Positions 8,842-17,630 of a stretch of DNA of 64,000 bases are shown one piece after another; position 1 is the stretch's first letter, and every line of letters starts with the position of its first letter. The notes beneath the pieces are model-generated. The model searched no databases and was not told the DNA's origin. It saw only the letters and a list, made by a program, of their open reading frames with translations. The DNA comes from JBDXHU01 sp039989475 (GTDB lineage Bacteria; Pseudomonadota; Gammaproteobacteria; Pseudomonadales; Halieaceae): assembly GCA_039989475.1 (NCBI GenBank), contig JBDXHU010000006.1:124001-188000 (forward strand), read 5' to 3'. A program made the position numbers and the translations under genes.

Positions 8842-9614
8842 CGGCTGACTCCCCGGCCATAACCCTGGCTCTGGATCAGTGACTGGATGTTGGCGCTGGC
8901 AAGAAAGCTCATGAACTCCATGGCCGTGCCCGGGTTGCGACTGGCGCTGAGGATTACTGCTTGCTGTTCTATGGGTGTATACCAGTCGCCGGGTATGGGT
9001 AGATGCGGCTGCGGATTAAAGGCCGCCGCGACCAGCGCCAGGTCGGCGCCGCCGGAGTACCACATCTGGAAAGCCTGGCCGACGTTGGCCCCGCGCAGCA
9101 GTCGACGGTTTGCGATGACCGCCTGCTGTTGCAGAACACTCATCGCCGCGATGCCATAGGGGGCGTGCCGGGGGTTGGCTATCACCAGGTCGAGTCCGGG
9201 CTGGGCCAGCAATGCCGCCGGGCCATTGCTGGCGAACTCCGCCAGTGCGGGCTTGTAGGCCAATACAAGTTTGCCGTAGGCGTAGGTGAGACGACTGCCG
9301 TCCAGCGCCTGGCCATCAGCTTCCAGTCGCTGGGCATGCTGTACGTCGGCCGCCAGCAGGATATCGAAGGGTGCGCCGTGAACAACCTGGTTGTAGAGCA
9401 CGGCAGTCGATGCACTGCTGAGGATGATTGAATGCGGGTATTGCTCTGAGAACCTGCGACCGATTGCTTCAAGCGTGCTGCGGAAATTGCTGGCGGTAGC
9501 AATATGCAGCTCTGCCGCCTGTAGCGGCGTGGCGAGCAACAGACAGGCTAGCGACAGCCTTGCAAGCAGTGTCCGCGGGCATACAGTTTGGCAATTGGCG
9601 GTGCACATACGCAT
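8838..9614 (-). CDS. modA: Molybdate ABC transporter periplasmic binding protein
   Basis: A periplasmic molybdate/tungstate-binding protein. The mature part starts around AELHIATASNF, followed by typical ModA residues (LSSASTAVLYNQV, GAPFDILLAADVQHAQRL, YAYGKLVLAY). A signal peptide is clear: a basic start, then SLACLLLATPLQA ending at an AxA-like site. The open frame reaches back to a TTG at 9647 that directly abuts the comF stop. I prefer the ATG at 9614 because it gives a normal signal peptide; the ATG at 9608 is also possible, and neither has a strong ribosome site. Confidence 0.9.
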   Translation of the reverse strand: MRMCTANCQTVCPRTLLARLSLACLLLATPLQAAELHIATASNFRSTLEAIGRRFSEQYPHSIILSSASTAVLYNQVVHGAPFDILLAADVQHAQRLEADGQALDGSRLTYAYGKLVLAYKPALAEFASNGPAALLAQPGLDLVIANPRHAPYGIAAMSVLQQQAVIANRRLLRGANVGQAFQMWYSGGADLALVAAAFNPQPHLPIPGDWYTPIEQQAVILSASRNPGTAMEFMSFLASANIQSLIQSQGYGRGVSR

Positions 9615-9647
9615 CCAGGATAAATGGCAGCGCCTAGTATCCGACAA

Positions 9648-10412
9648 TCAGTCTGGCATTGCACCGATGCTGCGGGGATCAGCCGTGCGGGCCACGCACC
9701 ACAAGCTGACTCGCCGGGCGCCGGCATCGAGTAACACCTGGGCCAGGCTGTTGGCGCTGGCCCCGGTTGTCATCACGTCATCAATGATCGCCAGCTCTAG
9801 CCCTGCGACCTCACCCCGGGGCTGGAAGGCGTCTTGCAGATTGTGACGGCGTTGTCGTGCCTGCAATTGTTGTTGCGGCGCGGTTGCCTTGACCCGCCGG
9901 CACAGCTTGCGGTTGACCTGCAGTGACAGTGCTTGCAGTTTCGAGTCGCGGCATAGCGCGCGGGCCAGTTCATCGGCCTGGTTGAAACCGCGACGCCAGC
10001 GCCTGCGCCAATGCAGTGGCATCGGCACCAGGAAGTCTGGAGGCTGGGTCATGCCGGGGCGCCGGGCAATGACCGTGCTCATAAGTTCGGCTAGCAAGGC
10101 AACCCGGCTCAGGTCCCCCCGGTATTTGAGTTGATGGATGAAACCCGCGACCGGTGGGGCGTACCGACAGGCCGCGATGGTTTCGCTAATGGCTGGCGCT
10201 CGGCGCAGACACTGTCCACACAGTTCAGCATCCCGGGCCAGGGGCAGGGCACAACGTCGGCAGGCACTTCCCAGCCAGGGCAGGCCTTGCTGGCAGGCGA
10301 CACAGAGATCGAGGGCGCGTTGTGAAGGCTGCCCGCAGAGCGCGCAGTAGCAGGGTGCTGCGACGTCCAGCAGCACCTGGCCACAGCGCCTGAGCAAGGT
10401 TTTGTACAACAT
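9648..10412 (-). CDS. comF: ComF family phosphoribosyltransferase-like protein
   Basis: A 254-residue protein of the ComF/GntX family, linked to DNA uptake and use of extracellular DNA in several bacteria. Seen: N-terminal zinc-finger cysteines in pairs (CALCGQ, CVAC, CRRCALPL, CGQCLR, within residues 22-73) and a C-terminal phosphoribosyltransferase-like domain with the PRPP motif LAIIDDVMTTGASANS near residue 208. The basic patch WRRRWRRGFNQADELA is also typical. It is directly followed by modA on the same strand; whether they share a transcript is unknown. Confidence 0.9.
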   Translation of the reverse strand: MLYKTLLRRCGQVLLDVAAPCYCALCGQPSQRALDLCVACQQGLPWLGSACRRCALPLARDAELCGQCLRRAPAISETIAACRYAPPVAGFIHQLKYRGDLSRVALLAELMSTVIARRPGMTQPPDFLVPMPLHWRRRWRRGFNQADELARALCRDSKLQALSLQVNRKLCRRVKATAPQQQLQARQRRHNLQDAFQPRGEVAGLELAIIDDVMTTGASANSLAQVLLDAGARRVSLWCVARTADPRSIGAMPD

Positions 10413-10747
10413 TATTTGCAGCGTTGCGGGCTCCGGGCCTGGCTTACTGCCATTTTTCCAAGTCTAGCCGGGTCTGATAGAGGCGATATCCATAAAATCC
10501 ATCAAATTCAGTCAGTTATAAGTAAGCGAGTGTTTACATACTCTGGTGTTTTCGCGCCGGAAAACCAGGTCTGGCGGGCCTCTGCGGGGTTTTCCCCTCC
10601 TTCCCCAGGGCTATTTCAGGTTGACAAACAGGCCTTGTTTGCGCACTATGTGAGCAGTGAACACATGGCGTGACCTGGCCTTTTGCCGACCGCCGCATTG
10701 CTGACGCTGGCACCAGGCCGGCACCGGCACATTCAGGAGAAATGAAG
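10413..10747. other. Intergenic region between divergent comF and the acyl-CoA dehydrogenase
   Basis: About 335 bases without a convincing gene. The open frame at 10416-10673 has no ribosome site and no recognisable sequence, and I treat it as non-coding. The region must carry the promoters of both neighbours. A candidate for the rightward one is listed separately. Confidence 0.6.
10621..10649 (+). promoter_or_regulatory. Possible sigma70 promoter for the acyl-CoA dehydrogenase gene
   Basis: TTGACA at 10621-10626 is a perfect -35 box. With 17 bases of spacing the -10 position reads CACTAT, a poor match. The gene starts about 100 bases downstream, behind an AGGAG site at 10735-10739. This is a consensus match only. 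Confidence 0.3.
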
Positions 10748-12541
10748 ATGCTCGAATTCAAGGCACCGCAGCGTGATATCCGCTTTGTCATGAATGAATT
10801 ACTGGACTCGGAAGGGCTGTACCAGACCCTGCCGGGTTTTGAAGAGGCCAATGAAGAGTTGCTGAACACCATCGTCAGCGAAGCCTCCAAATTCTGTGAG
10901 GAAGTGTTGGCCCCGCTCTACCAGAGTGGTGATGAAGAGGGTTGCCACTGGAGCGAGGACGGGGTCAAGACACCTGAGGGCTTTGCCCAGGCCTATCAGC
11001 AGTATGTCGAAAACGGCTGGCCGGCACTGTCAGCGGACACCGAGTTTGGCGGCCAGGGCATGCCTGCGCTGGCCGGTGTGATTCTCAATGAATTGACCGG
11101 TACCGCCAACTGGGCCTGGGGTATGTATCCGGGACTCAGTCATGGTGCCGTGCGCACTATCGAAGAGCACGGTTCGCAGGAGCAGAAAGAGACCTACCTG
11201 GAGAAGCTGGTCAGCGGTGAGTGGACCGGCACAATGTGCCTGACTGAATCCCATTGCGGCAGCGATCTGGGACTACTGCGCACCAAGGCGGAACCCCAGG
11301 CAGATGGTAGCTACGCGATTACCGGCACCAAGATATTCATCTCCGCCGGTGAGCATGATATGGCAGACAATATTGTCCATATCGTGCTGGCCAGGCTGCC
11401 CGATGCGCCGGCCGGCACCAAGGGTATTTCCCTGTTTATCGTGCCCAAGTTCCTGGCAGCTGAAGACGGGAGCGTTGGTGAGCGCAATGGCGTTCACTGT
11501 GGTTCCATCGAAAAGAAGATGGGTATCAAGGCCTCCGCAACCTGCGTGCTGAATTTTGACGGTGCCAGGGGCTACCTGATCGGCCCGGAGAACCGTGGCC
11601 TCAATTGCATGTTTACTTTTATGAACACAGCCCGCCTGGGTACTGCTACCCAGGGCCTGGCCCATGCAGAGCTGTCCTTCCAGGGCGCCCTGGAGTATGC
11701 GCGTGAGCGCCTGGCCATGCGCAGCATTACCGGACCCAAGAACCCGGACGGTCCGGCCGACCCCATCATTGTGCACCCGGATGTGCGCCGCATGCTGCTG
11801 ACCCAGAAGGCGATTGCCGAGGGCAGCCGCGCCTTTATTTACTACCTGGCACAGCAATCCGATATTGAGGAGCGCGGCGAAGGTGAGGCGCAGCAGGAGG
11901 CGAGTGACCTGATGGCCCTGCTGACACCGATTGCCAAGGCCTTTATCACCGAGACGGGTTACGAGGCCGCCAACCTGGGCGTACAGGTTTATGGTGGTCA
12001 TGGCTTTATTTCGGAGTGGGGCATGGAGCAGATCGTGCGCGATGCGCGTATTGCCATGCTCTACGAGGGTACCACCGGTATTCAGGCCCTGGACCTGATA
12101 GGTCGCAAGGTCTTGGGCAGCGGTGGCAAGCTGCTGTTGGGCTTCACCAAGCTGATCGACCAGTTCTGTGTCGATCACGCGGAGAATGGCGCCAGGGAGT
12201 TTGTTGAGCCGCTGGCCCATTACAACAAGGAATGGGGCGAGCTCACCATGAAGATTGGTGAAGCGGCCATGCAAAACCCGGACGAAGCGGGTGCCGCCGC
12301 GGTCGACTACCTGATGTATTCCGGCTACGTGACACTGGCCTATTTTTGGGCGCAGATGGCTGTGGTAGCCCAGGAAAGGCTCAAGGCTGGCAGCGACGAG
12401 AAGGAGTTTTACGAAGCCAAGATCCACACCGCCCGTTTCTACTTCGAGCGGCTGCTGCCACGGACCCTGACGCACAAGGAATCCATGCTGTCGGGTTCCG
12501 ATAACCTGATGGAGATGGAAGAGGCGCTGTTCGCCTTTTAA
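10748..12541 (+). CDS. Acyl-CoA dehydrogenase (DmdC-like, about 600 residues)
   Basis: An FAD-dependent acyl-CoA dehydrogenase that introduces the alpha-beta double bond in an acyl-CoA thioester. The length (597 residues) and the extended C-terminus match the DmdC/long ACAD subgroup, which includes methylmercaptopropionyl-CoA dehydrogenase of DMSP breakdown; substrate choice cannot be read here. Motifs: TMCLTESHCGSDLG and GTKIFISAGEHD (FAD/substrate region), VYGGHGFISEWGMEQ and RDARIAMLYEGTTGIQ (active-site glutamate region). An AGGAG site is eight bases before the ATG at 10748, which makes that start better than the ATG at 10742 (spacing two). It stands alone, followed by DUF3094. Confidence 0.92.
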   Translation: MLEFKAPQRDIRFVMNELLDSEGLYQTLPGFEEANEELLNTIVSEASKFCEEVLAPLYQSGDEEGCHWSEDGVKTPEGFAQAYQQYVENGWPALSADTEFGGQGMPALAGVILNELTGTANWAWGMYPGLSHGAVRTIEEHGSQEQKETYLEKLVSGEWTGTMCLTESHCGSDLGLLRTKAEPQADGSYAITGTKIFISAGEHDMADNIVHIVLARLPDAPAGTKGISLFIVPKFLAAEDGSVGERNGVHCGSIEKKMGIKASATCVLNFDGARGYLIGPENRGLNCMFTFMNTARLGTATQGLAHAELSFQGALEYARERLAMRSITGPKNPDGPADPIIVHPDVRRMLLTQKAIAEGSRAFIYYLAQQSDIEERGEGEAQQEASDLMALLTPIAKAFITETGYEAANLGVQVYGGHGFISEWGMEQIVRDARIAMLYEGTTGIQALDLIGRKVLGSGGKLLLGFTKLIDQFCVDHAENGAREFVEPLAHYNKEWGELTMKIGEAAMQNPDEAGAAAVDYLMYSGYVTLAYFWAQMAVVAQERLKAGSDEKEFYEAKIHTARFYFERLLPRTLTHKESMLSGSDNLMEMEEALFAF

Positions 12542-12564
12542 TTGTGCGAGCGGAAGCGCAAAAT

Positions 12565-12585
12565 GGGCTCATGACTAATGAGCCC
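12565..12585 (+). promoter_or_regulatory. Hairpin over the DUF3094 start codon
   Basis: GGGCTCAT (12565-12572) and ATGAGCCC (12578-12585) pair perfectly across a five-base loop. The stem contains the ATG at 12571. It could end the upstream transcript or control initiation of the small gene; no T-tract follows. Confidence 0.4.
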
Positions 12586-12756
12586 AGACTATCTCCAGAA
12601 GACCAGGCCAGGGTTGACCAGTTCGTCAGCAGTGGTGTGAACTCGGTAGAACGAAAGCCATTCAGGCCTTTTCGCTTGCTGTTAATCCTGGTTGCAATGG
12701 TCAGCGGTCTCAGTATTTTGAGCCTGGTGCTGGCGGATATGGCCGGGGTTTACTAA
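12571..12756 (+). CDS. DUF3094 family small membrane protein
   Basis: A 61-residue protein. The N-terminal half (LSPEDQARVDQFVSSGVN, then ERKPFRPFRLL) is the conserved DUF3094 pattern of gammaproteobacteria, and the C-terminal half is one transmembrane helix (about residues 36-57). The function of the family is unknown. I placed the start at the ATG 12571 by comparison with the family; the frame extends upstream to a GTG at 12544. The start codon lies inside a perfect 8-bp stem. It follows the acyl-CoA dehydrogenase by 29 bases, and its end overlaps the -35 region of the tRNA promoter. Confidence 0.85.
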   Translation: MTNEPRLSPEDQARVDQFVSSGVNSVERKPFRPFRLLLILVAMVSGLSILSLVLADMAGVY

Positions 12757-12776
12757 GTCGCGCGCTCTGTTATAGT
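12749..12776 (+). promoter_or_regulatory. Promoter of tRNA-Pro
   Basis: TTTACT (12749-12754), 16 bases, then TATAGT (12771-12776), followed by a GC-rich discriminator (GCGCGCC) as is usual for stable-RNA promoters under stringent control. The tRNA begins 20 bases downstream. The -35 box overlaps the last codons of the DUF3094 gene. Confidence 0.65.
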
Positions 12777-12796
12777 AGCGCGCCTCGCAAAAATGT

Positions 12797-12880
<84 letters not shown>

Positions 12881-12899
12881 AAAGGTCTGTACCGGAGAC

Positions 12900-13013
12900 A
12901 TGGTTTACACGGATACTCGTGGTCTGTCCCCGATTATTACTTCTCATGAACGCCGTTTCCTCGGATGGCTTATGCGTCAGGCGTTGGATCAGCCCGAGGT
13001 GATTCTCGGATAA
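12900..13013 (+). CDS. Short open frame before the two-gene module (doubtful)
   Basis: A 37-codon frame with an ATG at 12900 and TAA at 13011-13013 that overlaps the next ATG (TAATG). It could be a leader that couples translation into the next gene, or chance. The middle of the frame coincides with the repeated TCGTGGTCTGT block of the attachment region, which argues against a conserved protein. No family recognised. Confidence 0.2.
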   Translation: MVYTDTRGLSPIITSHERRFLGWLMRQALDQPEVILG

Positions 13014-13714
13014 TGTTGGACTTTCGTCGCTACTTCCCAGATTTTCTTAGTCGGATATGCTGCGAACTGAAAAGAATGACACTCAGCAATGAACAACAGG
13101 CAGTCTACGATTGGCTGAACGGCGACCTAAGCCTCCCAGTTTACGCTGAGGCTTATTTTGGAGCTGCAGCTCTCCTAGGCCAGAAGTCTTCTGGTCACGT
13201 TACCTTAGTTGCCCATGTCGGCAGAGACCTTATGAATGGTTTGGCTTCGACTGTTAGGGGTATCAAACCAGGGAGAGTTCAATACCAGCAACACATCGAT
13301 GACCTGCAAGACGACTGGCAGGAGGCGTGGCGGCACAGCGACAAGCTTTCGCCCGATGACTCGAACCTTGGCCACCTCATTCCTATTAATGTATGCCAAC
13401 AGATCTCCAGTCTAATTGATGAACACAAGTCAGGAAGACGGAGGAGCTCTGAAGCCGATGGCCTCTTCTTCAGCACATTTCTCGATGAACTCAACGTGGA
13501 CGAAATTCCTGACAATTTCCTGTCTGAATGGAAAGCTGCAAAGCGCTGGTTTGTGGGCCATGCACATTTGCGCGAGAAACAGTTTAGGCCGGAGACAGAA
13601 GCGGAACTGCAACAGCACTTCGAATGTTTAGACGGCTATCTGTACACAGCCGCCACCACACAATACAAACGATTGGTCGAACTGAATGAAATCCTGGACT
13701 CCACCAACAGCTGA
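13013..13714 (+). CDS. Unrecognised protein, first gene of a two-gene island module
   Basis: A predicted 233-residue soluble, mostly helical protein with no family I can name. The ATG at 13013 has a GAGGTGA site ten bases upstream; a shorter start at 13076 (MTLSNEQQ, 212 residues) is possible. A helix near the C-terminus contains RWFVGH (R178 to H183 in the 233-residue form), an R-x4-H spacing like the catalytic motif of HEPN RNases; this alone does not prove a HEPN domain. HVGRDLMNGL lies in a conserved-looking N-terminal helix. The 3' end overlaps the 967-residue gene by 29 bases, so the two are one operon. With its AT-rich base use and island location I infer an accessory, possibly defence, role. 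Confidence 0.6.
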   Translation: MLDFRRYFPDFLSRICCELKRMTLSNEQQAVYDWLNGDLSLPVYAEAYFGAAALLGQKSSGHVTLVAHVGRDLMNGLASTVRGIKPGRVQYQQHIDDLQDDWQEAWRHSDKLSPDDSNLGHLIPINVCQQISSLIDEHKSGRRRSSEADGLFFSTFLDELNVDEIPDNFLSEWKAAKRWFVGHAHLREKQFRPETEAELQQHFECLDGYLYTAATTQYKRLVELNEILDSTNS

Positions 13715-16589
13715 AATGATCAAGAAAGTATTGGCTACCGTCAAGAAGGAGACGGATAGGCAATACTTTTTCAGTAGATTAGATAATCCTTTGTGGATTA
13801 CGCCGCTGCGAGAGAAAGGCTACTTCAGTAGCCCGCCGCAGCTGAAGCAGCTTCCTGACGGGTATGTGCAATTCCCTCATTGGCCGGAGCTCTCTTACCT
13901 GATTTCCGTTGCTGATCAAGCTACGGCCGAAGTTATTGATGTCGTGCTTGCGTTACCGGCTTCAGATAATCCGCGTGTTTATGACGGCATACTATCTATT
14001 GCTCTAAAGCTCCACGGGGAAGCCTCTGCAAGGCTCCTACCTAAATGCTTAGAATACAGTGAGCTAGATAATCAATTTTTGGCACACCGTTACCCTGAAC
14101 TTCTGAACCATTGGGTGATGGAAGGAAATATAGACCATGCACTAGAGCTTGCAGAGAGGCTTGTCCCATTTTCTGAAGATCCTAGAGCGCAGGCAAAGCG
14201 AAAGAGTCGCAGGGAGAACCCAGAGTCAGCCGGGCTTCTGCTTCAACCAAGTCCAAAGATTGCAGAGTGGGAATACCAGCAAATCCTTGAGGAGGGAGTT
14301 ACGCCAATAGCGAACAGTGCACCCTTCCAGGCGGCTTCAATGTTGCTCGATGCCGCGGCCAGCATGATAACACTGGGAATGCACCGCGAAGACCTTGAAG
14401 CTGATCGTGAACAGGACTACTCGGAGATTTGGTGCACGAGGCTGGACATACCTAATCGTGACTACCAAGACTCGAAGGAGTCCCTAGTATTTGCGCTTAC
14501 ATACGCATGCGATAAGGTGTATGAATGCGAGCTTGAATCGATCTCTGCCCTGGATGAGCTGTTGCGAAAAGGGAAATTCAGGCTTTTTAGTCGACTTCGG
14601 CAACACCTCTATTCACTTCATCCAAGTGAAAATACCAAGCCATGGATCAGGGAAGAGATCCTTAGTTACTCGGGTTATGCAAACTCGGAATACGGCTACG
14701 AGTTCCAAACTATGGTCAGAGAGGCCAGCGAGCACTTTGGTAGTCAGTTGCTTAGCGTGAGAGAACAAGAAGATATCTTTGAAAGAATACTTAGTGGACC
14801 TTCTAAAGAGGACTATAGAGCTTTGATGGGTGAACGTTATAGCGAACAGGCATATCAACGTCGACGGATATATTTTCATCAACTGCAACTTCGTCCTTTT
14901 GTAGCAGCTCTACAGAGGGACTATCAACAGTATTATGATGAGCTGATAGAAGACCCTCTGGCTGCCCCAATTTCTGACGACAATTACGCCCCGTACGGCA
15001 CAACGGTGGGCGGATGGGTAGGCCAGCAAAGCCCCAGGTCTCTTGATGACCTTCAAAAATTGTCCGACGAAGCACTCCTTGAGTATTTGAACGAGTGGGA
15101 TGAAGAGCGTTGGAGCGCAGGCGATGGCTTGATTGAGGTGAACATTCCCGCGCTGGCAGAAGTATTCCAGTCGCTATTCAGTGAGACCATTGTTCCAGAT
15201 GAGAATCGTCTGGGCTTCTGGATGATGAATCGTGATCGAATCGCTCGGCCCATTTATGTTGCAGCGATGATCAACGCAGTTCGAGAGCTAACGAAGAGCA
15301 AAGAATTTCAGAACCTCGATGTTTGGATTGAGCTCTGCAATTGGGTTCTCATTCACGGGGATTCAGAGAGGAATGAAGATTCAAACGTTCCGAAGGCTGA
15401 ATCGGCAGACAACCCTGACTGGGGTAGCTCAAGGCGTGCGGTGGTAGATTTTATAGATGCTTGTACTAGCAAGGATACCGACGCACCCCTCGAGTATCGA
15501 GCAGGCATTGCCGACCTTTTACGAGCCCTGTGTGATCAGTTTGATTCCCGCTTGGACAATAATCGGCCAGTAATCGTAAATGGTGATGACCCGATATCTG
15601 AAGCAATTAACAACACTCGAAGCCGTGCGCTTGAGGCGATAGTTAAATTCAGTTTTTGGGTTCGCAGGCATCTACCTGAGGACCCACTGCCAGAGCTCGC
15701 AGAGATACTCATCAGGCGTTTGTCAGGTGACGCTGAGTACCCACTGACGCGACCTGAACATGCAATTTTGGGCATGCACTTTGGTGACCTATGCCAACTA
15801 TCTAGAGATTGCTCCGTCAGGCATCAATCAGATCTATTTCCGCATGATGATCTGCCCGTATGGCAAGATGCGTTCGTCGCGTACATACGCTATAACAGGC
15901 CGGTAAAGGCTTTTTATGAGCTGCTAAGCCGTGAGTTCGAGTTTGCGCTCGAAAATCTAGAATTGCTGGTTGATCCGCAGAAAGATAATCGAGAGGTGGT
16001 CGACCGCCTCGGTCAACACCTGCTCTCCTACTACCTTTGGCAGGTTTATCATCTGACAGGTAATGGCAGCCTGCTAGAGCAGTATTACGAACGCACAAAC
16101 GATGACCGAGAACGGTGGGCGCAGCTTTTTGATCACCTTGGGCGTTCGCTCAACGCTAGTACGGAGTTAGATGAGGACTTGCTAGACCGAGTACTTGCGT
16201 ACTACAAATGGCGATTTGAGGCCTCAGAACCAACCGAACTCAAGGAGTTCACCTTCTGGCTAAAGGCTGATTGTTTAGATCCAGAATGGCGATTGAAATC
16301 GTTCCTTGACGTGCTGGGCATTGCACCAGCCAGAACCGTTGCTCTCTCCATTCAGATAAAGGCTCTGCATAAGATGCTTCCAGATTTTCCAGATTTGGTA
16401 GTCCTGTGCTTTGCCAAGATTATCGATTCCGTAGGCTCGGAAACCCAGATGTATATCTCTGTCGATGAGACCCAGCCCATACTTCATTCAGGGCTGCATG
16501 CTGAAGACCCAGAGATTAGAGAAGCTGCAGAACAGGCACGAGAAAACCTTTTGCGAATGGGGCGGTTTGACTTCCTAGAGACGAAATAA
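13686..16589 (+). CDS. Unrecognised large helical protein, second gene of the island module
   Basis: A 967-residue, acidic, helix-rich protein without signal peptide or membrane segments. The N-terminus has a distinctive block, YFFSRLDNPLWITPL followed by a GYFSSPP loop (about residues 27-50), then what looks like helical-repeat structure to the end. The last residues (QARENLLRMGRFDFLE) and the N-terminal block remind me of the C-terminal sensor arms of large STAND/NACHT-type proteins, but I see no Walker A motif (GxxxxGK[ST]). It may thus be a stand-alone sensor or scaffold that works with the upstream gene. A second ATG at 13716 lies one base after the upstream stop and would give 957 residues. 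Confidence 0.65.
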   Translation: MKSWTPPTAEMIKKVLATVKKETDRQYFFSRLDNPLWITPLREKGYFSSPPQLKQLPDGYVQFPHWPELSYLISVADQATAEVIDVVLALPASDNPRVYDGILSIALKLHGEASARLLPKCLEYSELDNQFLAHRYPELLNHWVMEGNIDHALELAERLVPFSEDPRAQAKRKSRRENPESAGLLLQPSPKIAEWEYQQILEEGVTPIANSAPFQAASMLLDAAASMITLGMHREDLEADREQDYSEIWCTRLDIPNRDYQDSKESLVFALTYACDKVYECELESISALDELLRKGKFRLFSRLRQHLYSLHPSENTKPWIREEILSYSGYANSEYGYEFQTMVREASEHFGSQLLSVREQEDIFERILSGPSKEDYRALMGERYSEQAYQRRRIYFHQLQLRPFVAALQRDYQQYYDELIEDPLAAPISDDNYAPYGTTVGGWVGQQSPRSLDDLQKLSDEALLEYLNEWDEERWSAGDGLIEVNIPALAEVFQSLFSETIVPDENRLGFWMMNRDRIARPIYVAAMINAVRELTKSKEFQNLDVWIELCNWVLIHGDSERNEDSNVPKAESADNPDWGSSRRAVVDFIDACTSKDTDAPLEYRAGIADLLRALCDQFDSRLDNNRPVIVNGDDPISEAINNTRSRALEAIVKFSFWVRRHLPEDPLPELAEILIRRLSGDAEYPLTRPEHAILGMHFGDLCQLSRDCSVRHQSDLFPHDDLPVWQDAFVAYIRYNRPVKAFYELLSREFEFALENLELLVDPQKDNREVVDRLGQHLLSYYLWQVYHLTGNGSLLEQYYERTNDDRERWAQLFDHLGRSLNASTELDEDLLDRVLAYYKWRFEASEPTELKEFTFWLKADCLDPEWRLKSFLDVLGIAPARTVALSIQIKALHKMLPDFPDLVVLCFAKIIDSVGSETQMYISVDETQPILHSGLHAEDPEIREAAEQARENLLRMGRFDFLETK

Positions 16590-16693
16590 GGGTAGGAATG
16601 AGCCCCGGCAACAGAGAACTTGTGACGGTACATATAACTGATTAAGCTAATTAATCTAGAAAAAACAAGTTTATATGTATAATTTTTGGGTCA

Positions 16694-16714
16694 TCTCACG
16701 CCGACCAATTTCCC
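16694..16714. repeat. tRNA-Pro attachment-like repeat, copy 2
   Basis: TCTCACGCCGACCAATTTCCC differs from the tRNA copy at two positions (G for A in the acceptor, C for T near the end). It is followed at 16720-16735 by GGTAATCGTGGTCTGC, which also follows copy 4. It is preceded by ATAATTTTTGGGTC, close to the ATAATTTTTCGGTC before copy 3. Confidence 0.65.
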
Positions 16715-16785
16715 AGCCGGGTAATCGTGGTCTGCCCGCTATAGCCTCGCAGGCCCGTTCCATCGAATTCGTAACTCCTCCATGC

Positions 16786-17229
16786 CTATTCCTCCTCAGG
16801 TACGTCCTCGGTGATATCCTGTATCGGAAACCAACGATCGTCCTGAAATACGTTAACGTTATTAACACGCTCGTCATCAGAGTAGGTAACCTTTATCTTC
16901 ATCTCCGCGCCCTTGTTGGCACCTTCTAGCGGACTGGTCACTACCTCCGACAACCCGAGAGTAAATAGTGCCAGCGTACCATACGCTACGGCTTTACCAG
17001 CTTTCACTCCGCCGTGCTGACCCTGGTGAAAACGAAAGATGTCGTAAGTGTTCCCGTTGAAATCGGTGGCTGTTACTGTCGGCTGGCCAAACTCTGCGAG
17101 TACGTAATCGCGATTGGTTCCGCGTTCAAATACCGACAGATCTTTTTGCTCTGGTCCAGACGTAGCTTGAACAACACTGCATGCCTGCAAAACAATAAGA
17201 GCTAACGTTGCAAAATAAATATTCTTCAT
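16786..17229 (-). CDS. Small lipoprotein, BamE/SmpA-like pattern
   Basis: A 147-residue predicted lipoprotein. The ATG at 17229 has a strong AGGAGG site nine bases upstream; the longer frame has no support. The signal peptide ends in the lipobox LQAC (about residues 14-17). The mature part starts with RGTNRDYVLAEFGQPT, a pattern like the BamE/SmpA fold (small helix pair before a sheet), then a glycine/alanine stretch KAGKAVAYGTLALFTLGL that may contact the membrane, and an acidic tail (DVPEEE). The function is unknown. It is the first gene inside island segment 2 and runs in the same direction as the toxin, but 0.6 kb of repeats separates them. Confidence 0.7.
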   Translation of the reverse strand: MKNIYFATLALIVLQACSVVQATSGPEQKDLSVFERGTNRDYVLAEFGQPTVTATDFNGNTYDIFRFHQGQHGGVKAGKAVAYGTLALFTLGLSEVVTSPLEGANKGAEMKIKVTYSDDERVNNVNVFQDDRWFPIQDITEDVPEEE

Positions 17230-17554
17230 GGTTGAGTTCCTCCTTATCGTTAACTGTGAGGGAACAGCGACATTCTCGAAATTGCCGAACGCGACATCTC
17301 GTTGGCAACGTGCGCCATTCATGGATATGTCTCAGAAAGAAAGTACAGAATTCGATTTCAGGGAATCGTGACCCGGAAGTACGAACAGCCGCATGGTAAG
17401 ACAGCTAAGCTAGAACTCAACAAGCTGTTGTTTACGGAGACAGCAGGTGTTCTGGTTGTAGATGCAGATCGTTATGGCCGGACCTTGAGTGTGATTCACC
17501 TAAGTCCCGCTTTGGGAGTATGAAAAGAATCGGGGGCAGACCAAGATTGATATT

Positions 17555-17630
17555 GGGGTCAGAGTAACATTTCCCGGGGAGACACAGTGCGACCGGGGAC
17601 CGCCCTATTCTAAATCTTTACTCTGACCCC
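17555..17630. repeat. Inverted repeat of REP type next to the RAYT fragment
   Basis: GGGGTCAGAGTAA (17555-17567) and TTACTCTGACCCC (17618-17630) are perfect 13-base inverted arms around a 50-base GC-rich centre. The GGGGTCAGAGTAA motif is familiar to me from repeats that accompany RAYT transposases in gammaproteobacteria. The right arm is where the RAYT reading frame breaks off. Confidence 0.7.

Noticed and set aside
13686..16589. A nucleotide-binding loop that would make the 967-residue protein a STAND ATPase
   Set aside because: No GxxxxGK[ST] motif is visible; the protein can only be compared with the sensor part.
17302..17523. Plus-strand 73-codon frame downstream of the lipoprotein promoter region
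   Set aside because: No ribosome site, no known motif and position across the promoter of the lipoprotein gene.
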